Shown: piece after piece, positions 31,297-40,669 of the stretch
Layout of the letters: every line of letters starts with the position of its first letter
Position numbering within the stretch: the stretch's first letter is position 1
Made by a program: the position numbers and the translations under genes
The notes under the pieces: generated by a model
Told to the model about the DNA's origin: nothing
Databases searched by the model: none
Seen by the model: only the letters and a program-made list of their open reading frames with translations
Assembly: GCA_947579605.1 (NCBI GenBank)
Contig: OX388329.1
Location: forward strand, 29,118,693 to 29,182,692
Source: Athripsodes cinereus
Taxonomy: Eukaryota > Arthropoda > Insecta > Trichoptera > Leptoceridae
Direction of reading: 5' to 3'
DNA: 64,000 nucleotides

Positions 31297-31640
31297 ATTA
31301 CCATCTGTGGATCCACGAAACTTTTCATGTACTGACACCAAATTATTTGTTTCATTGAGGCCGCATCTTTCGATGAAATAACCTATACACTGAATCATCC
31401 ATAGAAAAAGTTATTGACAAAAATTAAATCTCTTACATGTTGCTTATTCTTTGATAATTTGTAAAAACTCAAATGTACTAAAAAACAATTTTGTGAAATT
31501 TTCGAATCAAGCCTAGAAATTCAATATTCTATAGAATTTCTATTCTAAGACACCCTCTACATAACAAATCAGACACATAGAAAATGTCATCCAGCAAAAT
31601 TAGTGTGAAATCTTGATAAATGCACATCAAGAGGTTTCGT
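31297..31640 (+). repeat. Q repeat, copy 2
   Basis: Direct copy of 13845-14192, diverged. Blocks: CTGTGGATCCACGAAAC, ACACCAAATTATTTGTTTCA, GCATCTTTCGATGAAATAAC, AAAAAGTTATTGACAAAAAT, ACAAATCAGACACATAGAAA, TCTTGATAAATGCACAT. Confidence 0.6.
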
Positions 31641-31644
31641 GAAT

Positions 31645-32175
31645 TCACCGACGATACATTATAATTATGTATTAGATATCGTATTTAGATAGTATATTGT
31701 ACAAACGTAGATGATAAACGCTCAGAGTAGTTTTCGCATTTGATTGGATTTTCACACCTACGTAATGGAAGGTATTGTATTATGTTGATTTATTCGGCGC
31801 CGTTTAGTGGAGCATCCATCTCAAGGGCGTGGATTAAATATTACTCAACAGACACCTCATCTGCACAATGAACTGGAATATGTGAGATTTGGTAATACAT
31901 ATTAGGGAAATATATCCTATTCAGAACTATGAGAGATACTTACAAAAGAATGTGTTAACAAGTATGACACAAAAAAACCTTATTCCATATAACTTTAAAA
32001 GTGTTATTTGTATTTGTATCCTAAAACTGTAAGAGATTTTTGAGTCCTTCCTCTCTAGATACACGAGATATCTCTATTACAAAGGTTTCGGCCCAAGAGC
32101 TAATGAATTGGCCATAGGCTGACATGAATATACAATATATTAGATGTTATGATGACAACTTTCACCAGTTCCACA
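31645..32175. other. Non-coding stretch
   Basis: No gene is supported. Contains the second member of the diverged repeat described at 30230-31290. Confidence 0.4.
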
Positions 32176-32177
32176 CA

Positions 32178-32381
32178 TCAAACCAGGTCACAATCTCTCA
32201 CATAAACTTTCAGAAATACAAAACGAAAATCAGCCTCTCTCACACGCTCAACTCTGGAGCAAATTTGTAACAATTGAATCACATCTTTCCGCAACATTCC
32301 TAACGTTCTGATATTGTTATCATAAATGAATTCTATACAAATAATTTTTGATGGCTTTTGTCTTACGTCATAGTATGTCAA
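32178..32381 (-). repeat. V repeat, copy 2
   Basis: The minus frame reads YDNNIRTLGMLRKDVIQLLQ and EADFRFVFLKVYVRD. It resembles the frame at 22145-22290 (YDNDIRTQEMLLEEVTRL). Coding origin is likely but unidentified. At its upstream edge (32373-32394) is the exact palindrome GTATGTCAAAATTTTGACAT plus AC. Confidence 0.35.
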
Positions 32382-32399
32382 AATTTTGACATACCATAT

Positions 32400-33140
32400 C
32401 TCAGAATAATAGAATTTTAGGCAATCGACATTTTATTTTATGCTATCTAAATGACATAAAAAAATAATACATATTATTCCTTTATCAGTTGCTAATTTGA
32501 CCAGTGGTTATAAAGAAATGTTTCTCAAACCCAACAATAGCGAATACACACATTGCTATAGAACAAAACAATAAGCGTTTGATTAGGAATAGACGAATGA
32601 TGTCAAATGTTGAGACGATTTATTCACAAGCCATCCATCACGACACTTGGCCCCTTGCCTGCACTGTAAGAGATGCTACGTAATGCATGTAGACGGGAAT
32701 TAATTCTCCGTGACACTCTAACGTTTATAATGGCTAATTAATTATATTATTAGGTGCATTGAAAACTTTAATGTGATCCATTTCCTCGTCTTTGAACAAT
32801 AATATAATAAGGCAAATGCACCGATATAACAATATTGAACACTTATTTGATATTTGAGAGAAACGATGGTCTTAACTGGGTGATGTTTTCAGAATGCTCA
32901 ATGATAGTTAGTGATGAAAAACATTATTATTTTATCCACAAGAGTTCCGACAATTCGGATGTCCTTCTTTTACAATACACAGTTCCTATGACAATAATAT
33001 CGATAGTTATGACTCTTTAACTCTATAACATCCAAAGGCAATATTTTTCGTTAAAAAAATATCTTTAGTACGTCCTACCTAAACTCACTTTGAGTTAAAA
33101 CATGTATTAAGTTTACTGAAAGACATTTTTTTTTACTTTT
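32400..33140. other. Non-coding stretch
   Basis: No gene is supported. A fragment of the V-repeat motif (TTCCTATGACAATAATATC) lies at about 32983-33001. The frame 32835-33020 has no domain. Confidence 0.4.
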
Positions 33141-33144
33141 TAAA

Positions 33145-33315
33145 AAATACATATATCTGGGTTTTTGTTATAAACTCAAATACAACCTTATACACCTCAC
33201 AGTAAGCTAAAAGCTTGTGTCGTGACAGGGGAGTTTGCCGGCACCTGGGATCGAATCACGGACCCCCTGTTCATGGGGCCGAGTCTCTACCTCCAGGCTA
33301 CCGACGAACTCACAT
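33145..33315 (-). mobile_element. tRNA-derived SINE, family 1
   Basis: Inverted relative to 20565-20745. Reading the minus strand: TAGCCTGGAGGTAGAG (box A), GTGATTCGATCCCAGGTGC (box B slightly changed), GGCAAACTCCCCTGTCACGA and AACAAAAACCCAGATATA with an A-rich end. Confidence 0.85.
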
Positions 33316-33689
33316 TAAAAAGCCTTCATGGCAATATGTACACCTTCGTACATACTTATTTTTTACAATAAAGTGTTATTATTATTAAAAATTAAAAGAC
33401 CTTGAAAGGTAAGATAAACAAATTGACCCTATAAATAAAAATGTATAATCAAAGACAATGAATGACAAGACATAACATATTTGTATAAAATACTACCGAG
33501 TCACTTCTTTATCTAACGTTATCTACAAATATGTAATAAATGATCTATTAAATACAAAGATAACAATGTGACTAGATTAGGATTAATAAACAACAAAGAA
33601 AAAAAACATGACTTGTCACTATTACATACAAAAATATTACATAATACCATTTTACAACTAGCCATAAAAGAGAAGATTGAGGGCCGCAG

Positions 33690-33915
33690 ATTTATTCAGG
33701 AGTATATGACATTGTAAAGGGATTGTATATGACATTGGATGCAGAGGAACTAGCCAGAAGACCAGACAGACTCTTATAAACTTGGTTGTCCACAGTGTAA
33801 AAAGATTTGAGAACAGCGGAATTTGATACAGTACAAGCGCAGGATAGGAGTACTTGGATGACGAGGACCAGGAGGGCCGACCCCAGATGACGGAAATGCA
33901 CGGCCGGAAGAAAGA
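33690..33915 (+). mobile_element. LINE 3' end, ADPR-type tail
   Basis: The plus strand reads SRRPDRLL-stop, TWLSTV-stop, KDLRTAEFDTVQAQDRSTWM, then TRTRRADPR-stop and a GGAAGAAAGAAGAGG tail. It has the same DR..W..RTRRADP signature as 6630-6812 and 14721-14892. Two stops show decay. The antisense frames here are shadows. Confidence 0.7.
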
Positions 33916-34754
33916 AGAGGCTCTCTGTAATTTGTTACATATTTTTGTTTTTCATCAATATTGTTATTTTGTGTCAATTGTTTAGGAATATTTTGTCTAT
34001 TGTTATTCTGTAATTCTATTACCATATCTTTCGGTTACAAACTAATTTATTTTTTATCTAGTGTACAAGTACAAAGTTGCCAAAAATAGAACAACAATAC
34101 TGACAAGTTTCCAAACAACTTCACTAACCTTTCGTACAACATTGTTCCTATAACAACGATATCAGACCATTACTAATTACTGTTTTAATTAAGTGCGCGC
34201 AACCTAACAGCTATGTGGCCGCTGATATGCATATGACATATTATATGGAGTATATCGTAATGGTGAGACATTACATTCAGCCATGTCATCAACTTGTTTA
34301 CTGGAGAGTTGTGCAACAAATCTGTTCTACTGCAACTAGGGTAATACAATACACGGCACCTGACATAGGAGTCAGGAGCGAAAAGAGAGATTCTCTCCTT
34401 TTCCTATTTTCACTTCCCCTTCCTATTCTTATTATATGATTACTTTATTTATTTTTAATCTTATTTCAGTTATATATTGTATTTAAAAAAAATTTTAATA
34501 TCTTATTTAGTACAAGCTTTTGTAACCCGGCATTGCTCGGGTTTAAATAAACAGAAACCGTGCAAATACATGGGTTAAAATTGGTACCTATTTTTAGTTT
34601 GTAGTACCTACATAAATCTTCAAGTGATTTGCCATGAAAAGTAAAGAAAAATATTAAGTACCGAGGTACTTTTGTATTTATTTATACAAAAAATCAATTA
34701 ACATTGTTTATGGATTTTTTACATATTACTATTCTTATTCTACAGTATGGATTT
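33916..34754. other. Non-coding stretch with a CCCGGCAT repeat head
   Basis: No gene is supported. At 34513-34550 CTTTTGTAACCCGGCATTGC followed by TCGGG repeats the head of the element at 9088. The frame 34215-34439 has no motif. Confidence 0.45.
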
Positions 34755-35207
34755 CTATGGTCTCATAATATCCTCCATTATGAAAATAGCTCAAAATGTC
34801 AAAAATATGCAATTTTTATTCTCATAATTCAGGATTTTTTGTCATTAGCAATCACAATGTTTCATTATGTAAACAGTCCCTAATTATTTAGTTTCAGTAT
34901 TGTTTTATTTATTGTTACATCCATTTTGAAATTAATTCAATACAATGAAAAATGTTTGACTATAAATATTGGATTTTCATACATTCGCTTGGCAATTTTG
35001 TCAAGCGAATGTATGGGAATCTCATTAAAATTGTAATATCTTTATCAATACATTAGATATTTAAAATGTTTTTAGCCTTAAACCTGCCCAGGAGATGAGA
35101 CCTCGTAAAAGAGTGTATTATTTTACTTCTGTCTTTCCTTATTTCAGAGTCCATTGAGGACATACGCACATACGAACCGACTCAAATATTTATGTGTGGA
35201 TTTATTT
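34755..35207 (+). repeat. P repeat, copy 2
   Basis: Direct copy of 12745-13205, ending in TTATTTCAGAGTCCATTGAG, GACATACGCACATACGAAC and ATATTTATGTGTGGATTTA. Relative to copy 1 it has gained the stretch around 35002-35025 that makes the perfect hairpin CATACATTCGCTTG / CAAGCGAATGTATG (34978-34991 and 35002-35015). Confidence 0.7.
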
Positions 35208-35284
35208 TTTTACCTTTTTACCTAAGTATTGTAAAAAAAATTGTAAAATTGGTAGAATTAATTGATTTTTTATATGTATAATTA

Positions 35285-35420
35285 GAAATGTGTATTCTAT
35301 CCCATACACAAGTTAAACTCTTGAAATGGGATAGGAAATTATATAATTTTAAGTGTATTTTATTTTTAAGTAAATGTGTTATATATGTATGTGTATGTTT
35401 ATATTTTATGAATAAAAAAA
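35285..35420 (+). repeat. S repeat, copy 2
   Basis: Direct copy of 3470-3600: CTATCCCATACACAAGTT, CTCTTGAAATGGGATAGG, TTTTAAGTAAATGTGTTATA, then TATGTATGTGTATG. Overlapping frames 35218-35448 (minus) and 35288-35503 (plus) are translations of this repeat, not genes. Confidence 0.6.
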
Positions 35421-35984
35421 TAATAAAAAAGATGTCTTTACTGTTCATATTTATTTATAGTTTTATTTTTCATCGGGTTGGCTGGAAGAAATCGCACATG
35501 TGATAACCCGCCTTTTTGAAATCTCCATAAATATATACTAGATATATATTTAGATGCCAATAAAATTTTATTTATTTATTTAAATAGATAATGCCCAAAT
35601 GTTAGAAAGAAAAAAAATTGTAACTTTTCAACCATTATTTTTTTTTAAACATACAGTTATAACATAAATAAGAATACACAGCCAAATCAATTACAATTAG
35701 TAAACCAGCAAACTTTGGGACATGCTATCGTACGGATCGCACAAAATGGAGTTCTTTTTGAATATACCGCGTAATATTGTAGGAAGAGAAAACTCAAATA
35801 CGTTTCCACGCTTTATTCTCGTAAGCGACAACAAAGAGTTAACAATGAACTATGAAAATCGTGGGACTAAAGACGATATATTGGTATGACACTGAAATAT
35901 TGACATATCAAATTTAAACAACGATACAGAGCACATATGAATATAAAAATCCAAACAGCAATATTAATATTGAAAAATACTCAC

Positions 35985-36086
35985 CCATTACAGGACGCAC
36001 GTTCGTGAGACTCTTCCATCGTGTCAGATGAAGATGGAAGAGATGACGATACTGCTTTTACTGGTGATGGTGGAGTGTGAGGAAAT
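35985..36086 (-). CDS. Candidate internal coding exon, unknown protein
   Basis: On the minus strand this 102-nt block has a splice acceptor preceded by a pyrimidine-rich tract (AAATTTCTTTCAG) and a strong donor (TGG then GTGAGT). One frame is open throughout: FPHTPPSPVKAVSSSLPSSS, then DTMEESHERASCNG. Base composition is near 50 percent G+C against about 30 percent around it, and Pro/Ser-rich coding with SPVK is typical of a disordered, phosphorylated protein segment. Both introns are phase 2, so the exon could be skipped without shifting frame. The exon at 40222-40277 ends in the matching phase in one of its frames. I do not recognise the protein. Confidence 0.5.
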
Positions 36087-36129
36087 CTGAAAGAAATTTG
36101 TACTAACAGATCATCTCAACTACAAAACA

Positions 36130-36240
36130 GTTTTATAAAAAGCAGGTATTGGTAAAACATCACATATAAGACCAACAAGTTCAGCAATGAGGTATGCTAC
36201 CATCACCAAAACCCTTTTTTTGGAATGGTGAGGAAAACTC
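36130..36240 (+). repeat. R-family SINE-like repeat, partial
   Basis: Blocks AAAAAGCAGGTATTGGTAAA, ACATCACATATAAGACC and GTTCAGCAATGAGGTATGCT match the middle of the family. Decayed and short. Confidence 0.5.
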
Positions 36241-36526
36241 GCATATCTATTACAGTTAGTCTCCTGGATACCCACTTATGGACGATATAGTATTGACAAA
36301 AAATATTTTATAGATTTGGTTATGTTGGTGTTAATGTGTCTATCAGTTTCCAGGAATCTTACACTGGAGATGGATCTCTGGCATTTAATTAAATTATTAA
36401 TTGAAATTAGTAAACAGTGTACTGTTCAAAGCACACAGACTAAATGTGACAGATCAAGGTCAAAACCTCACTCTTCAGCATGCAATAAAAGCAAAGCATA
36501 CAATACACTGCATATTATAATTCAAG

Positions 36527-36720
36527 TGGGGCCATCCTTGAGAATTTGCTCAACACGATCAAGCCATATAGTTCTCGGATACCCGCACTTTCTCACACTC
36601 CTTTTTACACTCTTCTTCATTCTTTCATCATCTATAAACTCCACATGCTCAAACCATCGCAATTTCTTTACACGCATTCTATCCACAACACATCCGCTCG
36701 CCTTCGCTCAATCTCCTAAT
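36527..36720 (-). mobile_element. RTE-like LINE 3' region, family B
   Basis: The minus strand reads FEHVEFIDDERMKKSVKRSV, RKCGYPRTIWLDRVEQILKD and GPT-stop. This equals the GHVER, RGRPR.KW.D...QIL.DG part of family B. The plus-strand frame 36316-36744 that overlaps it is a shadow. Confidence 0.6.
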
Positions 36721-37223
36721 AATACATTGTACGTTGATAAATAGTGAAACCACTAGTGTTTTGGTGTTAATCTTCGCACTTAGAAAATCAGGTTCAAAAT
36801 GTCAACTGTGAGGAATAATGAGGGTATTTGTACAAACCTAGATTAATAACAAAAAGAAAAATAAATTATTACGAATGTTTTTAGTCGTAAATTTTACTAA
36901 CACCGCTAATATTTTATGCTACGTGCGAACAAGGTCTCAACAGGGATCCTGCCATTGGTACACAATTTCCAATTCGGAAAGTCATCACACAATATCATCC
37001 CCTACATAATAGTCATCATTGGCATATAACATAGGTTTCAGGTCAATAGATAAGTCGAATATTGCACTTGAGAATGACAGTATCCCTGTAGAAACTTTGA
37101 TCATGGGTAGAATAAAATAGCAATGATATTAGTAATGTTTTCTGCTCCACAACGTAACTGCGAAATCAATAAATAATATTACAAAATAAATACTCACTGT
37201 AATAATATTTTTAAGAGAGTTTG

Positions 37224-37274
37224 TTATTCAAATCCGTAGACAACATTCAAATCTGGGTACATATTTGCAATCAT
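37224..37274 (-). CDS. Candidate terminal coding exon
   Basis: On the minus strand, after CCGATTTTCAG, the sequence reads MIANMYPDLNVVYGFE and TAA. If joined to 37370-37407 in frame, the combined end is LESFNISPGFFK plus MIANMYPDLNVVYGFE. The codon usage and Tyr/Pro/Asp content look protein-like in contrast to neighbouring AT-rich translation. It lies between the other candidate exons, so it would be an alternative last exon or belong to another transcript. The family is not recognised. Confidence 0.3.
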   Translation of the reverse strand: MIANMYPDLNVVYGFE

Positions 37275-37369
37275 CTGAAAATCGGAGAAAGAAAACAATT
37301 AAAATCTTTATAAAAGTAAAAATACCCTATTCACTTCATAATACATAAAACCAGTAATACATAACTCAC

Positions 37370-37407
37370 CTTAAAAAATCCTGGAGAAATGTTGAAAGAT
37401 TCCAAAT
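37370..37407 (-). CDS. Candidate short coding exon
   Basis: The minus strand has a strong donor (TTTTAAG then GTGAGT). The frame LESFNISPGFFK joins the next candidate exon without a stop. The open frame extends further upstream (KFEHQD and beyond), so the true acceptor is uncertain. CATCAAG at 37408-37414 has a branch-like TACTAAAT upstream, which is why I place the edge there. Confidence 0.3.
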
Positions 37408-37653
37408 CTTGATGTTCAAATTTGACATTTAGTAAAAATAAAGAACATTTGATAAAAATCACTCCCGACAATTGATTTATCACCGATTATTATTTAAGTA
37501 AGACAATATACTTCCTGCCAATTCCATAAAAATAAAGTTCTTTTATTTAGAGTCCGAAATGTTAAAATACTATTAACTTTTCGATATACGAAGAGGAAAC
37601 ACTGTGAAAGTTCATTTTAATTTAGATTATGTAATAATATAAATTAAAAAAAA

Positions 37654-37842
37654 AACACTGTTTACTTTCACTTAATTGACATATTAAAATTAGAAGCTTT
37701 TCGCACATGTGTCCATCTTCAGTAATAATTACTTATAACATACATAGTTATGAGTAGTTTTAAATAATTATTATTGAAGATGCACGAATGGCCAAAAAGC
37801 TTCTAATTTTAATATATCTATCAAGTGAAATTAAACAGTGTA
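37654..37842. mobile_element. Imperfect palindrome, hammerhead-type element
   Basis: The outer blocks are ACACTGTTTACTTTCACTT and AAGTGAAATTAAACAGTGT, the inner blocks AAAATTAGAAGCTTTT and AAAAGCTTCTAATTTT. The two arms have diverged more than at 18443-18650. The minus-strand arm keeps a nearly canonical hammerhead (see 37689-37726). The plus-strand arm has UUGAAGA and CAAA instead of CUGAAGA and GAAA. Confidence 0.75.
37689..37726 (-). ncRNA. Hammerhead ribozyme, minus arm
   Basis: AUUA, CUGAAGA, U, GGACACAUGUGC, GAAA, AGCUU, C, UAAU. Stem I AUUA/UAAU is perfect over 4 bp, stem III AAGCUU is self-complementary, and the cleavage nucleotide is C (37693). Stem II has one mismatch next to its closing pair, so stability is uncertain. 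Confidence 0.6.
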
Positions 37843-38079
37843 TTTTTTTATATTATTTTATTATTAATTATTTTACTATTTGAATTTAAATTCTATTAGT
37901 TACTTAGAATTACTATGGTTACTAAATTTAAAGAGACATTTTATTATTATGGAACTGGCCGTCAATATATCAAAGACTCAAAACTTTAAAACCCACGAAG
38001 GTAAGAATTCATACATCGTCTTGTAAGATGGACATACAAAATTATGTACAGTTTATTTAGGCCGAGAGAATGGAACACC

Positions 38080-38290
38080 ATATAGACATTTCCTTACATA
38101 CCTCATTCGCTTCTTCTACATTCATACAATTTCTCATACACGCATTTCAATTTCCCTTACTTAACACACAGTTGTCCTTGACAGTTTGATCCACATGGTT
38201 CTCGGACGCATCTTTATCATCATTTCCTCATCCACTCGTTCCACATTTCCAAACCATCGTAACTTATTTACGCGCATTATAATGATCTTA
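38080..38290 (-). mobile_element. RTE-like LINE 3' region, family B
   Basis: The minus strand reads MRVNKLRWFGNVERVDEEMM, IKMRPRTMWIKL, then a decayed CMRNC-like region and YGVPFS. It follows family B with stops and a shortened RGRP block. Confidence 0.6.
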
Positions 38291-38699
38291 CGAACAAATC
38301 ATATAACCTCAAAATGCAATTTAATGAAATAAATAAATAGACAAAACATTATCTTAATTTGACATCAAGGTGATAATACTATTTAGATAAATGTGTGTGA
38401 TGTTAATAAGCAATGGAAACATTGTAAATCAAAAGATATTACAACTGCGCTTTATCAGATGTGAGTAAATAATGAAATAACAAAAAACATTGCACTGATC
38501 ATTTGATGTGCAGGCGAGGGTCAGTCAATTTTAATAATTGTTCGCAATGTTGCTCGGTGAACTCTAGGTGTCATTGGAATTACTTTTTTAAAAATTGACA
38601 ATTGTTTTAACTATTTTTTTTTTTATTTCGATTGTCCAAGTAGGTACATGATTTACCATGTGCGTAATTACAGATATTTCATATGTACCTACTGATATA

Positions 38700-39085
38700 T
38701 CTGTTAGAAGGGGTGCGATGAAGGGCCAGTGTCTGAGAACCAAGTGGTTAGATAACAATAATAATAATCTTTATTGCACAAAACTAGTATACAAAGAGGA
38801 AAAAAAACATGACAACTTTACTACTGAATAAATAATTTTGTCCAATGGGGGGGTTTATCGCTGAAGCGCGATATCTTCCAACTAACCCATAGACCAGTTA
38901 GTTAGATCACGTGGATCAAATTCTAAAGGTGTGTAAGTAAGAGAAAATCAATGTGCGTGTATGAGAAATTGTATGAATGTAGAAGAAACAAAAAAAGCAT
39001 ATGAGGATAGATCTATATGACATTCCGTTCTCTCTGCCTACCCCACTTGAGACACGACGTAAGGGTGTAAAAAGATAGATAGTTT
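38700..39085 (+). mobile_element. RTE-like LINE 3' end, family B, interrupted
   Basis: Before the break: GGGGTGCGATGAAGGGCCAG, then AACCAAGTGGTTAGAT. After it: TTAGATCACGTGGATCAAAT, CGTGTATGAGAAATTGTATG (MRNCMNV), TGACATTCCGTTCTCTCTGC and CTACCCCACTTGAGACACG. The coding tail is decayed. A separate element of about 150 bp sits in the middle. Confidence 0.65.
38755..38905 (-). mobile_element. Short retroelement 3' end inserted in the LINE
   Basis: On the minus strand it ends in GTGCAATAAAG followed by (ATT)n, a tail typical of insect LINE/SINE 3' ends. The sequence GTTAGAT occurs on both sides (about 38747-38753 and 38899-38905), fitting a target duplication. No protein is recognisable. Confidence 0.5.
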
Positions 39086-39165
39086 AGTTTATCCATAAAA
39101 AATATTTTTTTATTTTTTTTTATTTTATTTATTCAGTAAGGATCAGACAGTTGAAACAATTAGTA

Positions 39166-39442
39166 TAGACCATTAAAGGTCACGTGGTCTTGTCTATGGA
39201 TTTGCTTTTGCTTGAGGGGCAAACAGTAAGATTGCGCAAATCATCCTTGTAAGATGTTATGCCATAAGAGAAAAAAAAGAAAGTCAGACGACAAAATAAT
39301 AACAAAATCGACACTGACAGTTTTTTTGATTATTAGGTATTCTTTAGGCGTTCCACCTAATATTACACCGTAATCGTCTGTTGTGTTGGGATGCCTGTTG
39401 CCCCTCAATGATTTTTCTGTGACGTCATCCTTTAATGGTCTA
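39166..39442. mobile_element. TA-flanked MITE
   Basis: The ends are GACCATTAAAGG and its exact complement, with TA immediately outside each end (TATA before, TATA after). This fits a Tc1/mariner-type MITE of 277 bp. The interior has no transposase. The frame 39241-39474 crosses its right end and is not a gene. Confidence 0.65.
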
Positions 39443-39654
39443 TAGACATTAAAAGACAACAATAGACAAACCAATTAAGATCCCCTTTTTACCAATGTAA
39501 TAGACATAAATTTGAGACTTAAAATGATAAAAGACATATAAATGTAAAAAAATGTGTAAAATGTTAAAATGTAAAGGTGTAAAAAATGTAAAAAATTTAA
39601 AAAAAGTATAAAATATATAAGATGTAATATAATAAATATATTTAGGTTAAAGTT

Positions 39655-39890
39655 AAGAATAGGTCTCCCACCCTTCCTTGATAGTTTTCCAATGTCTCGT
39701 AACACATCCCGTTTAAGTCATTTAACATCTTTAATTTAACGATGAAGTATGCTACCCATCCTGAACGTTTTAACTTTTAATTGGCACGGAGAGGACGACT
39801 TGCGTGTTCATTATGAGCAGTAAGTATGCTAGCTATCCCACTTGCGGCAAATGCCACAATGGCATGAATCAATGAATAAGTATGTAGTTT
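39655..39890 (+). repeat. R-family SINE-like repeat, nearly full
   Basis: Sense copy: AATAGGTCTCCCACCC, GTAACACATCCCGTTTAAGT, CATTTAACATCTTTAATTTA, GCTACCCATCCTGAACG, TTGGCACGGAGAGGACGACT, GCTATCCCACTTGCGGCAAA, CAATGGCATGAATCAATGAA. Just upstream (39468-39500), AAACCAATTAAGATCC and ATAGACATAAATTTGAG also occur at 14903-14946, marking another shared fragment. Confidence 0.7.
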
Positions 39891-39894
39891 ATGA

Positions 39895-40215
39895 GTTCTT
39901 ATTTTGTTTTGTATATGCAATGATGAAAAAGTATCAAAAAGATGAATTACATCACTAGACTATGTACTAACAGACAAATATATGGAGATGTGTGACCTAA
40001 ATATTTATACAAATTTGACAGTTATATGTTTACCAAACATAAGAAAACATAGATCTCTGCGTCTTAAGGTATTAGGTACGTTCCCTGCTATATTTGTATA
40101 TTTTATGAATCAAGAATATTTGATGTACAATATACGCGTAAATAAATTCAAATAGATTAGAAAATTTGAGACAAACATTTTCTTGTTTTTCTCGCATATT
40201 AGGGAAACGAATGCA
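39895..40215. other. Non-coding stretch
   Basis: AT-rich and presumed intronic, downstream of the candidate exon at 40222. No repeats were recognised. Confidence 0.4.
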
Positions 40216-40221
40216 ACATAC

Positions 40222-40277
40222 CTGTGCTTGAAGCTCGTTTGATACTCGCTACGCGTAACCATTTAGAGATGATGAAC
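40222..40277 (-). CDS. Candidate coding exon, possibly containing a start codon
   Basis: The minus-strand acceptor has a long pyrimidine tract (CTTCTTTCTTCTGATTTTC, then TTTTTCCTTAATTCTGAG). The donor is CACAG then GTATGT. Two frames are usable. One starts at the ATG at 40262-40260, reads MVTRSEYQTSFKH, and ends with two bases (AG). These complete a codon with the first base of 35985-36086, so the phases fit exactly. The other (FIISKWLRVASIKRASST) is open throughout and ends in phase 1. SEYQTSF vaguely recalls the SEY..(S/N)F motif of MDM1-like microtubule proteins, which is too short to name. Confidence 0.4.
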
Positions 40278-40434
40278 CTCAGAATTAAGGAAAAATGAAA
40301 ATCAGAAGAAAGAAGAATTACCTCTTTCTAAAATATTCATGAAAAACAGATCTATGAATGTGACAGTAAATATTAAAACTACATAACTAAAATATCTCGT
40401 TAAAAATTAGCTGTTTTTGCAATAAACTCAAACT

Positions 40435-40668
40435 CTGTACAGATCAAGCTAGTCCCAAACTAGGATATGAATCTTATATTATGGGTACTAACGCGACGAT
40501 ACTCATAATATATATACAATGCACCATACACGTATACATGTAACACCCAGATCCAGGACAATTTGAAAAAGGTCATTCTTCACTTTGCCCTGGCCGGGAA
40601 TCGAACCTGGGAGCTCGTGACTAAAAGACAAGAGCGTTACCTCCACGTAACACCGGCTGTCTCTTATG
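40435..40668 (-). mobile_element. tRNA-derived SINE, family 2
   Basis: The minus-strand head has box A (GGAGGTAACGCT-like) and box B (GGTTCGATTCCCGG), then GCCAGGGCAAAGTGAAGAAT, ACATGTATACGTGTATGG and the 3' end TTTGGGACTAGCTTGATCTG. Full-length copy. Confidence 0.85.
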
Positions 40669-40669
40669 T

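Noticed and set aside
36316..36744. 142-codon plus-strand open frame
   Set aside because: Its second half is antisense to an RTE LINE fragment and its first half has no similarity or splice context.
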